This document shows positions 35,301-44,900 of a stretch of DNA of 64,000 nt, one piece after another. Source of the stretch: Motacilla alba alba. Its lineage: Eukaryota; Chordata; Aves; Passeriformes; Motacillidae. The stretch covers positions 17,294,149 through 17,358,148 of the forward strand of contig NC_052027.1 of assembly GCF_015832195.1 (NCBI RefSeq). The letters run 5' to 3'. Positions within the stretch are counted from its first letter, which is position 1; each line of letters opens with the position of its first letter. Position numbers and translations under genes: made by a program. Below the pieces are notes generated by a model. It did no database searches. It saw only the letters and a list, made by a program, of their open reading frames with translations, and was not told the DNA's origin.

Positions 35301-37522
35301 TTTAATTACACTACTACATCCATCAGGACAGCCAAGAAGCACTCTAAGACAAGGCAGCACCCCCACACTGAATCTTCATGACACTGAGTCTCTAATACTT
35401 CCTGAGCAGCCACTACCACTAGAGACAAGACTTTGGGGAGACAATAAGAAGTTACTCAGAAAAGCAAGAAGAAAAGGTCTGAAAGACACTTCTCTCCAAC
35501 TGCAAAATAATGATTGAATATCATATATCATGGGTTTGGTGTGCAGGTAGGGGACTCCCTGATAAAGGTGGATATAATAGAGCTGGGAAAGATACAGAGA
35601 ATGGAGAAAGGGAAACAGAGTATCTTTCCATAAATGACCACCAGAAGCTAAAGAAACATGAAGTCACTTGAAAGTCATGTCACGTTCTCAAACCTTTTCA
35701 GTTGAACAAAACTCGGGCTGACAGAGCAGAGAAATTATTTGATAGGGAACAAATAAAAGTGAAAAATTAGCACTTGCTAATCTGAAATGACCAAGAAATA
35801 AAATATTGCTCTCACTCTTTAGTATTACTAGACCTGTTTCTAGTACAATGATTTTAACACACCCCTGGATTACAAAGATTATTGATCGCCTTGATTAGAA
35901 TTAAATGCTTGGGACTGGATTTATCCCACCTTTCACTTGTTCCTATCAAAAATGTGATATTTAGGGAAGGGAGGATATTGCCAACCTTCTGTTTGACTTC
36001 TTCATGCTGTGTCTGCAGCACTTCAAACTGGAATGCATCTCTCATCAGACCATCTTCCGCTCTGCTTCCTGCTGCAGGAAAAAGCCACAATCTGAAGCCC
36101 AGGTGATGAATGTGCATCACTGGTGACTCAGCACCAAGGGTTTGATATTTGTCATTGCAACATCTGAATATCTTAGTATTTTACTGCAGTTACAAACAGG
36201 TAAACTGCCTCGTCCAGCCAGCACAGGAACACTGCTAGTGCTTGTGCATCAACTCTTATAACAGAATCGCCCTGCCCCTTCAAATTTCTAATCACAGAAT
36301 GGCTTGGGTTGAAAGGGACCTTAAACATCATCTCATATCTTAAACCAGCAAGGTGACCCACAGCAAAAGCAAACATTTCTTCTGAGATAACTTCAATTAA
36401 TGCACAAACCAGTGCTCACTGAAATTCACCTGGAGAGGTGACAGATGTCAGGGTTGCTACAACACACTTAGATTATTCAAGCTCTAAGGTACATTATGAA
36501 GAAACCTCAGCTTTTGTTTCTTTCAAAGTAAACCTGAAACTCAGCTGTTAAAACAAGGCATGCTATGCATTTATTAGTGGAAATTAAGAGGGGAAAAAAA
36601 TCTGAAAGCCAAGATGCTACCAGAATATGATACCAAAAGCATGCTGAAAGTTTAGGAAACTCGGGGTTTTTATTTGGCAGGTTTAACATGCAGCACCCTC
36701 CTCCCAGGCTGGCATTACCACACACACCCCCCAAGCACGGGCTCCCGGTGCCGCGACATCAATGCAATGCTCCTGCTGGAATTGCTATTCTCGTTATTCC
36801 TCGAATCCCAACCATCCCTCGGACACCGGGGGTACCAGTGGCCAGGGGAACAGGCAGGAGCAATTCCCTTAAGGGAACTTACAAGAAAGACGGAGCAAGT
36901 CTATTGACAAGAGCGTGTAGTGACAGGACGAGAGGGAGGGGCTTCACGGTGACGGAGATTTGGGTCAGGTATTAGGAAGGAATTGTTCCCTGGGAGGGTG
37001 GGCAGGCCCTGGCACAGGTGCCCAGAGGGGCTGTGGCTGCCCCTGGATCCCTGGCAGTGCCCCAGGCCAGGCTGGACGGGGCTGGAGCAGCCTGGGGCAG
37101 TGGAAGGGGTCCCTGCCATGGCAGGGGTGGCGCTGGATGCGCTTTGAGGTCCCTGCCAAACCAGGCCATCCTGAGGTTCCTAAAAGGACACCAAACCCTT
37201 CCGCAGCCGCGGGGCAGTGAGGGGCGGCCGCCGGGACACACCGACCTTGCCGCCCGCCCCGGGGCAGCTCCGGGGCTCCCCACGCGTGTCCCGCGGGCGG
37301 ATCCTGCGACAGCGCCTGCGAGGCCAGGATGTCGATCTGCTCCAGGTCGTCCGCCGTGAAGTCATCACTGTCCCCGAAGGGGTCCACGATTCCGGTCACG
37401 ACGCTCTTGGGGCGCTTGTGCGGGGGAAGGACGTTCCGGAGCGCCGGCGGGGCGGCCGCGGCGCCGCTGTCCCCGCAGAGCGCGGGGCCGCTCCGCTTGC
37501 GCGGCCCGGGCAGCGCCGCCAT
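26388..37522 (-). CDS. ATRIP: ATRIP, ATR-interacting protein
   Basis: Thirteen coding exons, in transcript order: 37522-37246, 36071-35986, 34974-34804, 34175-34060, 33764-33604, 32633-32535, 32068-31939, 31189-30461, 29932-29790, 28452-28361, 27537-27454, 27176-26930 and 26449-26388 (stop TAG). They total 2397 nt, or 798 aa; human ATRIP is 791 aa. Every intron is GT-AG and all phases join. Residues 51-65 ([15 protein letters not shown]) are the acidic checkpoint-recruitment motif that binds RPA70. HKRPK at 35-39 may be an NLS. Exons 3-4 ([20 protein letters not shown] onward) form the coiled coil used for dimerisation. The 729-nt exon 8 and later exons give the helical ATR-binding region ([33 protein letters not shown]). 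The protein is the obligate nuclear partner of ATR kinase and targets it to RPA-coated single-stranded DNA. It is convergent with SHISA5, as in mammals. The start ATG sits in a good context within a CpG-rich promoter. CR1 insertions occupy introns 1, 9 and 12. Confidence 0.95.
26650..26830 (-). repeat. CR1 LINE fragment, antisense, ATRIP intron 12
   Basis: The + strand shows gctccaagccccatccaggc, then aagaatttcttcccaatatc, the complement of CR1. It sits between ATRIP exon 12 and the last coding exon. Confidence 0.85.
28966..29750 (-). repeat. CR1 LINE, ~780 bp, with decayed reverse-transcriptase tail
   Basis: This is the longest CR1 copy in the window, lying in ATRIP intron 9 in the same orientation as ATRIP. 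The left edge is the CR1 3' terminus, with three complemented octamers (cacagaat repeats, 28968-28990). On the minus strand, 29736-29365 encodes the C-terminal part of the CR1 ORF2 reverse transcriptase: [32 protein letters not shown], then [18 protein letters not shown]. The frame is open for about 120 codons but lacks the upstream polymerase core, so the copy is 5' truncated and inactive. The 185-codon + strand frame over the same bases is a shadow. Confidence 0.93.
33343..33411 (+). other. 22-codon signal-peptide-like micro-ORF with splice-like edges, antisense in ATRIP intron 5
   Basis: ATG at 33343 has A at -3. The peptide starts MKFF, runs through a hydrophobic [13 protein letters not shown] core and reaches ASGTK, then V and TGA. 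AAG|gtatga at 33405/33406 resembles a donor, so a longer spliced product is possible. I recognise no family, and a chance occurrence is quite likely in AT-rich intron sequence. Confidence 0.2.
36292..36345 (-). repeat. Short CR1 3' end, antisense, ATRIP intron 1
   Basis: atcacagaatggcttgggtt followed by gaaagggaccttaaacatca is the complement of the last ~50 bp of CR1. Confidence 0.75.
36903..37180 (+). repeat. CR1 LINE fragment, sense, beside ATRIP exon 1
   Basis: Landmarks in order are gagcgtgtagtgacaggacg, tcaggtattaggaaggaatt, ggcccagag-type segment and ggaaggggtccctgccatgg. It is GC-rich and ends about 65 bp from the ATRIP exon 1 donor at 37246. It lies opposite to ATRIP and explains the long frames on both strands there. 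Confidence 0.85.
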
Positions 37523-37582
37523 GGCGGCACCGGGACCCGCGCGGCCCACACGGCCACGCCCCCCCGCGCGCCGCGCCGCCCG

Positions 37583-37703
37583 CCAATCACCGCCGGGCAG
37601 CCCTCCCCGCACAGCCAATGGAGTGGCGGCGGCTGCAGAGCCGGCTGTAAGCACCCGCGTGATTGGCCGCGGGCAGCCCAGACGCAAGCGCCTCGCTGAT
37701 TGG
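37583..37703 (-). promoter_or_regulatory. ATRIP: ATRIP proximal promoter with four CCAAT boxes
   Basis: CCAAT occurs on the + strand at 37583-37587 and 37615-37619. ATTGG (CCAAT on the minus strand) occurs at 37662-37666 and 37699-37703. The four boxes are 32, 47 and 37 bp apart, within 180 bp upstream of the ATRIP ATG at 37522, in CpG-rich DNA with no TATA box. Multiple NF-Y sites of mixed orientation are typical of cell-cycle and divergent promoters. Confidence 0.75.
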
Positions 37704-37754
37704 GAGGGAGGGAGGCGGGAAGGATCGTCCCCTCCGCGGTGTGAGGGGAGGCGC

Positions 37755-37859
37755 TGACGTCAGGGTTTCGAGCGATGACGTCAAACCGGGCGGTGACGTC
37801 ACTGTAAGGGTTGTCCCGCTGATGTCACACCTAGCTTCATCCCGGGCACGATGGCGTCA
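37755..37859. promoter_or_regulatory. ATRIP: Cluster of five CRE/ATF-type sites upstream of ATRIP
   Basis: Three perfect palindromes TGACGTCA lie at 37755-37762, 37776-37783 and 37794-37801. Two one-mismatch copies follow: TGATGTCA at 37820-37827 and TGGCGTCA at 37852-37859. Start-to-start spacing is 21, 18, 26 and 32 bp. They are 233-337 bp upstream of the ATRIP start codon. CREB/ATF-family binding is inferred from the motif. Confidence 0.8.
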
Positions 37860-40259
37860 CACCGCCGCTGGAGGGCGGCTGTGACCCGTCCTGTGCGGCC
37901 GCGGTCCTGCCAGCCGCAGGCTCGACTGACCTGGATAAACCGGCACCTCTGAAAGCGCCAGGGAAGTGCAATATTTGCAAAAACCCCACTGTTAAATGCC
38001 TGCCGTTAACCTCCTCTGTAATCATATTTGGGCCGCTTTTTAATGGACTGAAAAATCGAGTTTCCAGCTCTGTATGACTCAGGTGAGTGTGAGGCCACAG
38101 CTATGTTGATAAACCTTTGAAGAGGAGACTAGATCATAGTCTTGCAGCACATTTTAAAAACAGGGTTACAAATTATTTTCATTTCTACAAATCAGTTTAC
38201 AAATCCCTTGATGGTCTTTTAAGTGAAAACCACTGTGTCAGTGTGACATATTTCCGTTTCTGTTCGAGAATTCAGATTTCTCTTGTTCATTTCGCTATTG
38301 CCCATTACATGCAGGGAAATTAGATTATCACCAGAGGGTAATTTTCTTTATCCCTGCACTGCACGAGCAGCCTGCGAGGAGCAGCAAGGCCCAAAGCAAG
38401 CCCTGAGTCGGGTCCTTGCTCCCAGCTCTGCTGAAGAGGCAGCAGGTGATCCCAAAGGAATCATCGGGTGGGAACAGCTGCATTGCTCAGCTCAGGGGCA
38501 CGCAAAAGGATGGATGCAGTTTTCAGATAGAAACTGCACTTGTAGCACTTTAGTTTTGAGGTGCTGCCTGCAGGTTTTATTATTGTTTCTCCAAGAAGTT
38601 GTCTTATCAATTATGTGCCAAACTGGGGAAATTGTGGATGCGTTGATGCTCTAAACACTGAAGGTACCATTGTTTATGCTTGGAATTATTGCTTTTTCCC
38701 TTTCTCTAGTGGCAATGGTAACATGATGCTTGTCTTTATAGTCTTGCCATTAAGAAAAGTTTCTTCCTGCTTTTAAGGATGGTTTTATCTCTTCCTGTTT
38801 AGAGAGAGATGCTTGGAGGAGATGGAGTAAACCCAACATTTCTTCTTTGGTTTAAAACCTCTCCTGGCAATTTCTAGTGCTCTGTTTCTACTGCTTATGC
38901 TTGTAGAGACATGTATTGAGAGCCTAATTTAAGTAATCTGAAAGGAACTGGATTTAGACATTACTTGTTCTTCATTCTGGGTGGGTTTTGTTTGGGTTTT
39001 CGTTGTTGTTTGTTTGTTTGGGATTTTTTTGTTGTTGTTTAATAAATTAATAGGATTGCTAGTATTTCTGCTGCTTTTAAATAATAGTATATTGTTTGAG
39101 CAGTATTCCTTCAGTTTTTCTGTCTCCTCTTCCTCTAGCTGAAGTTGAGGAAAAATAGAATGGTAGAACACTTGCACAGACTTTATTTTTAACAAGATAA
39201 ACCGAGATACTGAGTTTGTTTTCCTCCACTCCAGGTGTTCCTGCTAACGAGAAATTGACTTGCAGGGGATTAGAATAGCAACAAAGTCTGAGATGTAGGA
39301 CTTGCTTCAAACACAGCTGCTCATGGGACCATTTTTGGGCAGGGGATGAAAGTAACACAGTTACAGATCTGCTGATTTCTCTGTGTCTTGCTTACATTGA
39401 GTGTTAAATCTGTAACTCCCCGAGGAGAACACAAGAAACCAAAGCGTGAGTTTAGCACTACCTGACAACTGTGGCATCTTTTGATTTTTATAGCCAGAAT
39501 TTCTTGTTTCATTTGAATATTCCACTAAGGACTAATGGATCCAGGTGTCAGACCTCAATCCATGTGGGCGGTTTTAGCATTGCCATTTGACTCTTGCAGT
39601 AGTTTTATCTACCTTTCATTTGCTTGATTCATTTGCTTTCTCCTCTTACCATTGCTTTAGTTTCTCCCTAGCAAGTTGAAACCAGGGCAATTAATGCCTG
39701 TCCTGGCTTTAGCAGTATCCTGTTTTACTGACTTAAGAGTAAAATCACTGGGATAACAGGGAATTTGTGCATTTATTCATTTGGGTGCACACGCTGGGGA
39801 AGGGGGGAGCTCTTTAGCAGCATTTAGCATTAAGGTTAATAACTTTTGTGTGGATTTGGACAGTTCTTAGTGTTGCTAATGGTATGTTTATTGAAAATGC
39901 TAGCAAGAGTTCTGTAACTCAATGCAAGTGTTGTTTCTTCGCCCCTTGTTTCAATGAAGGTGGATGTGAATGTGTTTTGTGTTCTGATTCTCAAAACACT
40001 GAGTAAATCAAAACTGAACTGGATGAATGAATCAGTCCTGGTACCAGCAGAGATTAATTTTTTTAGCTTAATTCCTAAAGTACTGAAATGCAAATGAGAC
40101 TTCAGTGAAAACTTGTCATAATAAAATAGCATCTTGATCCAGACCTGAGAGTGGGTTAGGAGAGCAGTGGTCTGGGTTTCGGGCAAACATCAAGAGTTTT
40201 GTCATTTGCTGGTGAGGGAAAGGAAATCCCGCACGTCAAGGCTGACCTCGGAGCTGCGT
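37860..40259. other. Spacer between head-to-head ATRIP and BTG genes
   Basis: CpG-rich DNA fades out by about 37950, then AT-rich unique sequence follows. No exon, RNA gene or clear repeat is seen on either strand. A low-complexity T/G-rich run (gttgttgtttgtttg) lies at about 39003-39040. Confidence 0.65.
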
Positions 40260-40684
40260 GTCTGAGATGGAGGGGTTTTAGTCTGCGCTTGCACTGCGTC
40301 CCGAGGGAAGGAACCGAGGCGGGGTAGCGGCGCTGTCCGCCCGGAGCGCGGTGGCGATGGAGCTGAGGGAGGGACGAGAGGCCGCCGCCGGCCCGGGGCA
40401 GCGCCGAGGCGGGAGCGGGGCCGCGCGTCGCGCCCGTTGATTCCGTTGTGTCGGGGAGCGCCGGGGCCGCGGCCGCCGCTGCCCCCGAGCGCTGCCCGCC
40501 GGGCGGGCCGTCCGTGTGTCGGGCCGTCCGTGTGTCGGGCCGTCCGTGCGTCCGCGCCGGTCCCGCCCCGCGGCCGGCACAACAAACCCGCCCCGTCCCG
40601 CCCGCGCCGTGCGGCTGCTGCGCGGAGCCGCCCCCGGCCGCGGGGGCCGGGCCGGGCGGCGCTGGCAGCGGGGCCGGGGCGGAC
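40260..40684 (+). promoter_or_regulatory. CpG-island promoter and 5' UTR of the BTG gene
   Basis: Extremely GC- and CpG-rich DNA runs from about 40270 through exon 1 and the short intron. No TATA box is visible, so initiation is probably dispersed. The context at the start codon (gcggacATGA) has G at -3. Long open frames across this island on both strands reflect GC-rich composition rather than genes. Confidence 0.65.
40505..40552. repeat. Triple 16-bp tandem repeat in the BTG 5' region
   Basis: GGGCCGTCCGTGTGTC occurs at 40505-40520 and 40521-40536, then with one change (TGCGTC) at 40537-40552. It lies 133 bp before the start codon, probably inside the 5' UTR. Confidence 0.9.
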
Positions 40685-41276
40685 ATGAGGACCGAGATCT
40701 CCACGGCGGCCGCGTTCGTGACCCGCCTCCTGCGGGCCGCCGGCGGGGTCGGCGAGGAGCAGCTGCGGTGCTTCCGCGAGTGCCTGCAGGAGGCGATGCG
40801 CGGTGAGTGCCGGGGGGAGGGCGTCCCCTCCATCCGTCCCCTCCATCCCTTCCCTCCGTCCATCCCGCGGGGTCCGGCGGAGCGCAGCCCCGCGCAGAAG
40901 CTCCTCTTTGTTCCCTCCCGCAGAGCACTACAAGCACCACTGGTTCCCCCTGGTGCCCTCCAAGGGCTCCGGCTACCGCTGCATCAGGATCAACCATAAG
41001 ATGGACCCCTTGATAGGAAAGGCGGCGGGGATGATCGGACTGAGCCACGAGAGGCTCTTCCAGCTCTTACCCAGCGAATTAACGCTGTGGGTCGACCCCT
41101 TCGAAGTGTCCTATCGCATAGGTGAGGATGGGTCTATCTGTGTGCTGTACGAAAGCCCCCAGCCCGGGGGGAAGGCGGCCAAACAGCTGGCGAGCAGGAC
41201 CAGCTGCAAGGAGGAGTGGAGAATTGGCAGATCCAGCCCTTCCAAGAGTTACAACATGATGACGGTTTCTAGTTAA
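40685..41276 (+). CDS. BTG1/BTG2-type antiproliferative protein
   Basis: There are two coding exons, 40685-40802 and 40924-41276 (stop TAA), giving 156 aa. The 121-bp GT-AG intron splits the Glu-40 codon, a short intron near the place used in BTG1/BTG2. Box A spans residues 41-70 ([19 protein letters not shown], then [11 protein letters not shown]). Box B spans 87-116 ([30 protein letters not shown]). LFQLL at 84-88 fits an LxxLL motif. The C-terminus [13 protein letters not shown] is the box C signature of BTG1/BTG2, a PRMT1-binding element. Family members bind the CAF1 subunit of CCR4-NOT, promote mRNA deadenylation and restrain proliferation. The core is closest to BTG1, but the N-terminus ([17 protein letters not shown]) looks more like BTG3/BTG4, and the 117-142 linker matches none I recall. 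It is therefore a separate paralogue, so no symbol is assigned. Confidence 0.9.
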
Positions 41277-41570
41277 AAATGACTCTTCCCTGTACGATGT
41301 TGTATGTATCCCAACCTCATGGTAAAGTTAGATGTAACTGAGCTTTTTTGGTTTTATTTTTTTTTTTTCACCCTATAGTCATTAAAGTTGTGGTAGTACT
41401 GCCAAATTCTTTGTGGCCAAGGGCTAAATGTATAAAGCAGTTCTTTACACTGCATGTTCCTTTCTGGGTTGTGTCCTGTAAATGCACTGTACAGTTGGTG
41501 GATTGTTTTACACATTTATATTTTTGAAAAAGTTCTGCGTATTTGTAATAAAAAGCAATATTGTAGCACT
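41277..41570 (+). other. 3' UTR of the BTG gene
   Basis: A short AT-rich trailer follows the stop codon, with a T-run at 41354-41369, and leads to the AATAAA at 41547. A compact 3' UTR fits the compact gene. Confidence 0.7.
41547..41552 (+). terminator. Polyadenylation signal AATAAA, BTG gene
   Basis: An exact AATAAA (tttgtAATAAAaagcaatat) lies 270 bp after the stop codon. A T/G-containing stretch (tttatgatgggtttt) follows within 40 bp. Confidence 0.75.
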
Positions 41571-41968
41571 CTTTATGATGGGTTTTAGTCCAAATTAGTA
41601 CTTGCTAAAAAAACAGTCTGCAATTTGCAGAGCAATAACACAAAGGGGGGTGGGAAACAGATTAACAAACTGCACATAAATCTTTCCAGTGATTTGTCTG
41701 CACAGACTTCTCTCAGGGTCATTCAAGTTTGACTGTGAGGCACAAATCACAGAAATAACTCTTTATTTTTTTCCCTTTTCAGAGCATGCATTTATTTGAG
41801 GGCTGGGTTCCATCACACCCCAGTATTTTAGCAAAAAGAAGTGGGGAATTAGTTGTCTTCTTATTATCTAGTTATGGGAGTAGAAAAATAAAGACTTGCT
41901 TTAAATGCTTCTGACTTGTTTTGGTAGTGTGCTTTTTTGTTTTTGTTTGGGTTTTTGTTTGTTTTGGT

Positions 41969-41989
41969 CCCCCCCCCCCCCCCCCCCCC
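41969..41989. repeat. Homopolymer C21
   Basis: Twenty-one consecutive C residues on the + strand follow a T/G-rich tract (gttttgtttgggtttttg). The length is prone to sequencing error and polymorphism. Confidence 0.9.
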
Positions 41990-44900
41990 AGGCTTTTAAC
42001 ATTGCTCTTAAAGCGTATTCTATCTATTTTTAATAATTGCAGAAAGCTTTGTAGTTAAAGAGGTGTAGCAGTGAATATCCATCTTTTGTTTCAGATCACA
42101 ACAAAACACTCAGTTTTGGGAAAGCTTGCTGGCTGCCTGTCTTCAGCTGAATAATCTGTGGAGAGCTGGGTGGGTTTTTTAGTACTGAATGGAAGCAAAA
42201 GTACTCTTCTAATATTTGATCTATTGCAGAAAAAATAGCTTGAGTTTATAAGGAAATGGAGTTTGGGTTTAAAACTGCAACTTGCACCATGTAGGAAGCT
42301 CGAGTGAAAACTATCATCAATGCTGTAACTGCCTTGGCTTTTCTGGAAGGTAAATGCTGCTGTTTCTGGCTTTGAGTTCCTTATTTTTCTCAGGGTCTCT
42401 AATACCATTTGAGTACAAGTTTTAGTGAAGGTATCAAATACAGTAGATTTGATGTAATAACAAAATTTTGTGTCGCTGGTTTATGTGGATACTCTCAGTG
42501 TTGATATCCCAGTAAAGGATTTAATTTACAGATACTGTGCTTCCTATTCTAAGAAGCAGTGGTTTCTAATTCAGCCATAGGAGGCTGCCTGGCATTGCTG
42601 ATTTCTGTAGCTGGTGTTGGAGCCCAGTTGAACACTTGATGAAAGGGAGCTTTGTCTGGTGTGAGTATGTCAGCAAAAAAACCCTCCTTGGGCTATGTCA
42701 ATACCACGGTAGAACACAGAGCGAGGGAAGGGGCAAGTCTGGGCAAACTGGAAAGGGCAGAACTCCAGCTCACAAAGAGGTTTTTTCTTTGTTTGCCTTA
42801 GAAAAAGCTGTGGCTTGCTTCTTGCTGTTTGCTTATTATCTGGGAGGCAGGCTTGTCTAGTGGTATTTGTTTAATCTGGGGGAAATGTATGGTGCCATTT
42901 TCTTAGTAATTAAAACTCTGTAAAAATTGATTGTGTGTTTCTAGTCTATCACTCCGATAAATGAGTTTCTGGGTTACTTTAACAAATGGGTGTTAAAGGT
43001 CTGGTGGCAAATTGCCTTTTTATTAGATAAGATTGGAAATCGGTTTTCATGACGTTGTTTCATTCTCTTGAGGCAGTAACACTTTCCTTTTCCTCTCTGA
43101 TGAATATTCAGTGTGGGTAATCCTATTTCCTTGGGACCTCTAAGGGATGTATTTGACACATTTATCAGTAATTGAACAGAATAACTTTAAATCTGCTAAG
43201 GGTGAGGTGCCTTCTTTGATTAAATTTCATTTGAAAGGTAATTGGCCTTGCTGCACATTATGTTAACAGCCCACTGGAAAAGATGGGTATGAAGTCTTCA
43301 GCTTAACAGGAGGTTTTCCATAGCAGGAAACACTTGAAGTGGAATTGAAGATGACCTAGGAGTCAGGATATGATTTCCAGCTGCTGGTGTGGTTTGAGGT
43401 GAAGGAGGGTACAGCAGGTTCTTCAGTGTTCTGTTCCTGCCTGGTGTCTGTCCATGTACGAGCAGAGAAGAGCCTGGGTAAATCCAGCCATGATGGATTC
43501 TGCTGCTTTTACTAATCCTTCCCTAAGCAATGGGATGTTTCAGATGTTATATAATTCCACATCTCCAGCATCCTCTGCTCTCTGTAGGTTTGATGTCTGT
43601 CATTGAATGGGTACTTCCATGCAAGTTAAGTTTCCTGTATTTAAGCTACTGGCATGGAGTTGAAGTCACTCTGCAGGCAAACAGGTGGGGGACACGGGGG
43701 GAGTTGAACAAAACCCACTGAAGCAAAGAAAACACTTGAGCTGCAAGTAAACACCCTGTGATATCTGTGCCATCTAGAGCTGCATTCCACTGCTTTAAAA
43801 AACGTCAAAAGATGTACTGCCAGCATAAAAGCTGTTCTGAGGGAATAGACTGCTTGGTACTAAGCCAGGGAGGCAGTTATTTGGAGGAGGGAAAGAAAAT
43901 CAACTTTGTGTTTTCCCTGAAAGGTGATAAGTTTTGTCTTCTGCTGTTGCAACAGATAAGGCAAAATCTTAACATCTTTAAAATGACGCACTTGTCACAC
44001 AAGGCTGGCCACATCTCATCGGTCATGCCTTAGAACAGACTGGCTTGGATCCTGCAGGAGGGATTAGTGCATGCTGGCCTTCTTGAAGCAGTCAAAATAC
44101 ATGGAGAAGAATCAGTACATGCTTCTTGGGATGAGGAGGGTTAACTATTGGATAACTAAAGCTAAAATGTGTGTGTGGGGGGGAATTGTGCATTTGCCTG
44201 TTTCTCCAAAATATTGCCTTGCTGCCAAACTGATTGTCTGAGTGGTGAAATCCACCTGAGACAGAAGGTCCTGCTAGTTTATACAGCCTGACCACTTCTG
44301 TACTGCAGTTATGGTGTATCACCCCCTGACTGGATAGCTGAACCTAAGAGCACAGGGATGAATGATTTTGCTGTGAGAACTTCAGGAGATAGGGGGATTG
44401 TCTGTGCTTGTTTCAGGTTCTATTACCTTGAGAGCTAGGCACATTAAAACATGAAATTTTGGATGTTTAGGTTTAGTTTCTAACCACTGGTCCTCATTTC
44501 CTTATCCTCACGATGAAAGGTTGTGTGTAGCACTTTATATTGCCATCAACTTAAGCCTGTTTTTCGTATTTAAAGGATTAAAGAGATCAAGCTTTTAAAG
44601 TTTGAGCATAAATGATTTTCTTTTTAACTGGGATTTGCATACATGCTTTTTGCCAACACTTGTTCCATTTTTAATATGTGCCTGAGAATGTGTTCCCAGG
44701 GAATGAGTGCAGTGAACCAACTGATCTGGATCGCTCCGTTCCCACCACGATCTGCTGCTCACCAGCGCTGACAGTGCTGTGAGCTTCACTTCACTGAGAA
44801 CAATGCACAAGTCCTGACAGAATTGCTAAAATCATGCTGAAATTAACTCCTTTTTCATTCCTTTAACGCGTTCTTCACTGTTATTTTGTCTAGAATGCCA

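Noticed and set aside
35281..35517. 78-codon + strand frame in ATRIP intron 2
   Set aside because: Hydrophilic peptide without family resemblance, antisense in an intron, no splice sites that extend it.
36965..37687. 240-codon continuous minus-strand frame as a single protein
   Set aside because: Only 37246-37522 is coding (ATRIP exon 1). The upstream part is promoter, and the downstream part is intron and antisense CR1.
40156..41048. Minus-strand frames of 214-256 codons over the BTG exon 1 region
   Set aside because: These are GC-rich antisense shadows of the CpG island and BTG coding exons, made of Arg/Pro/Ala/Gly runs.
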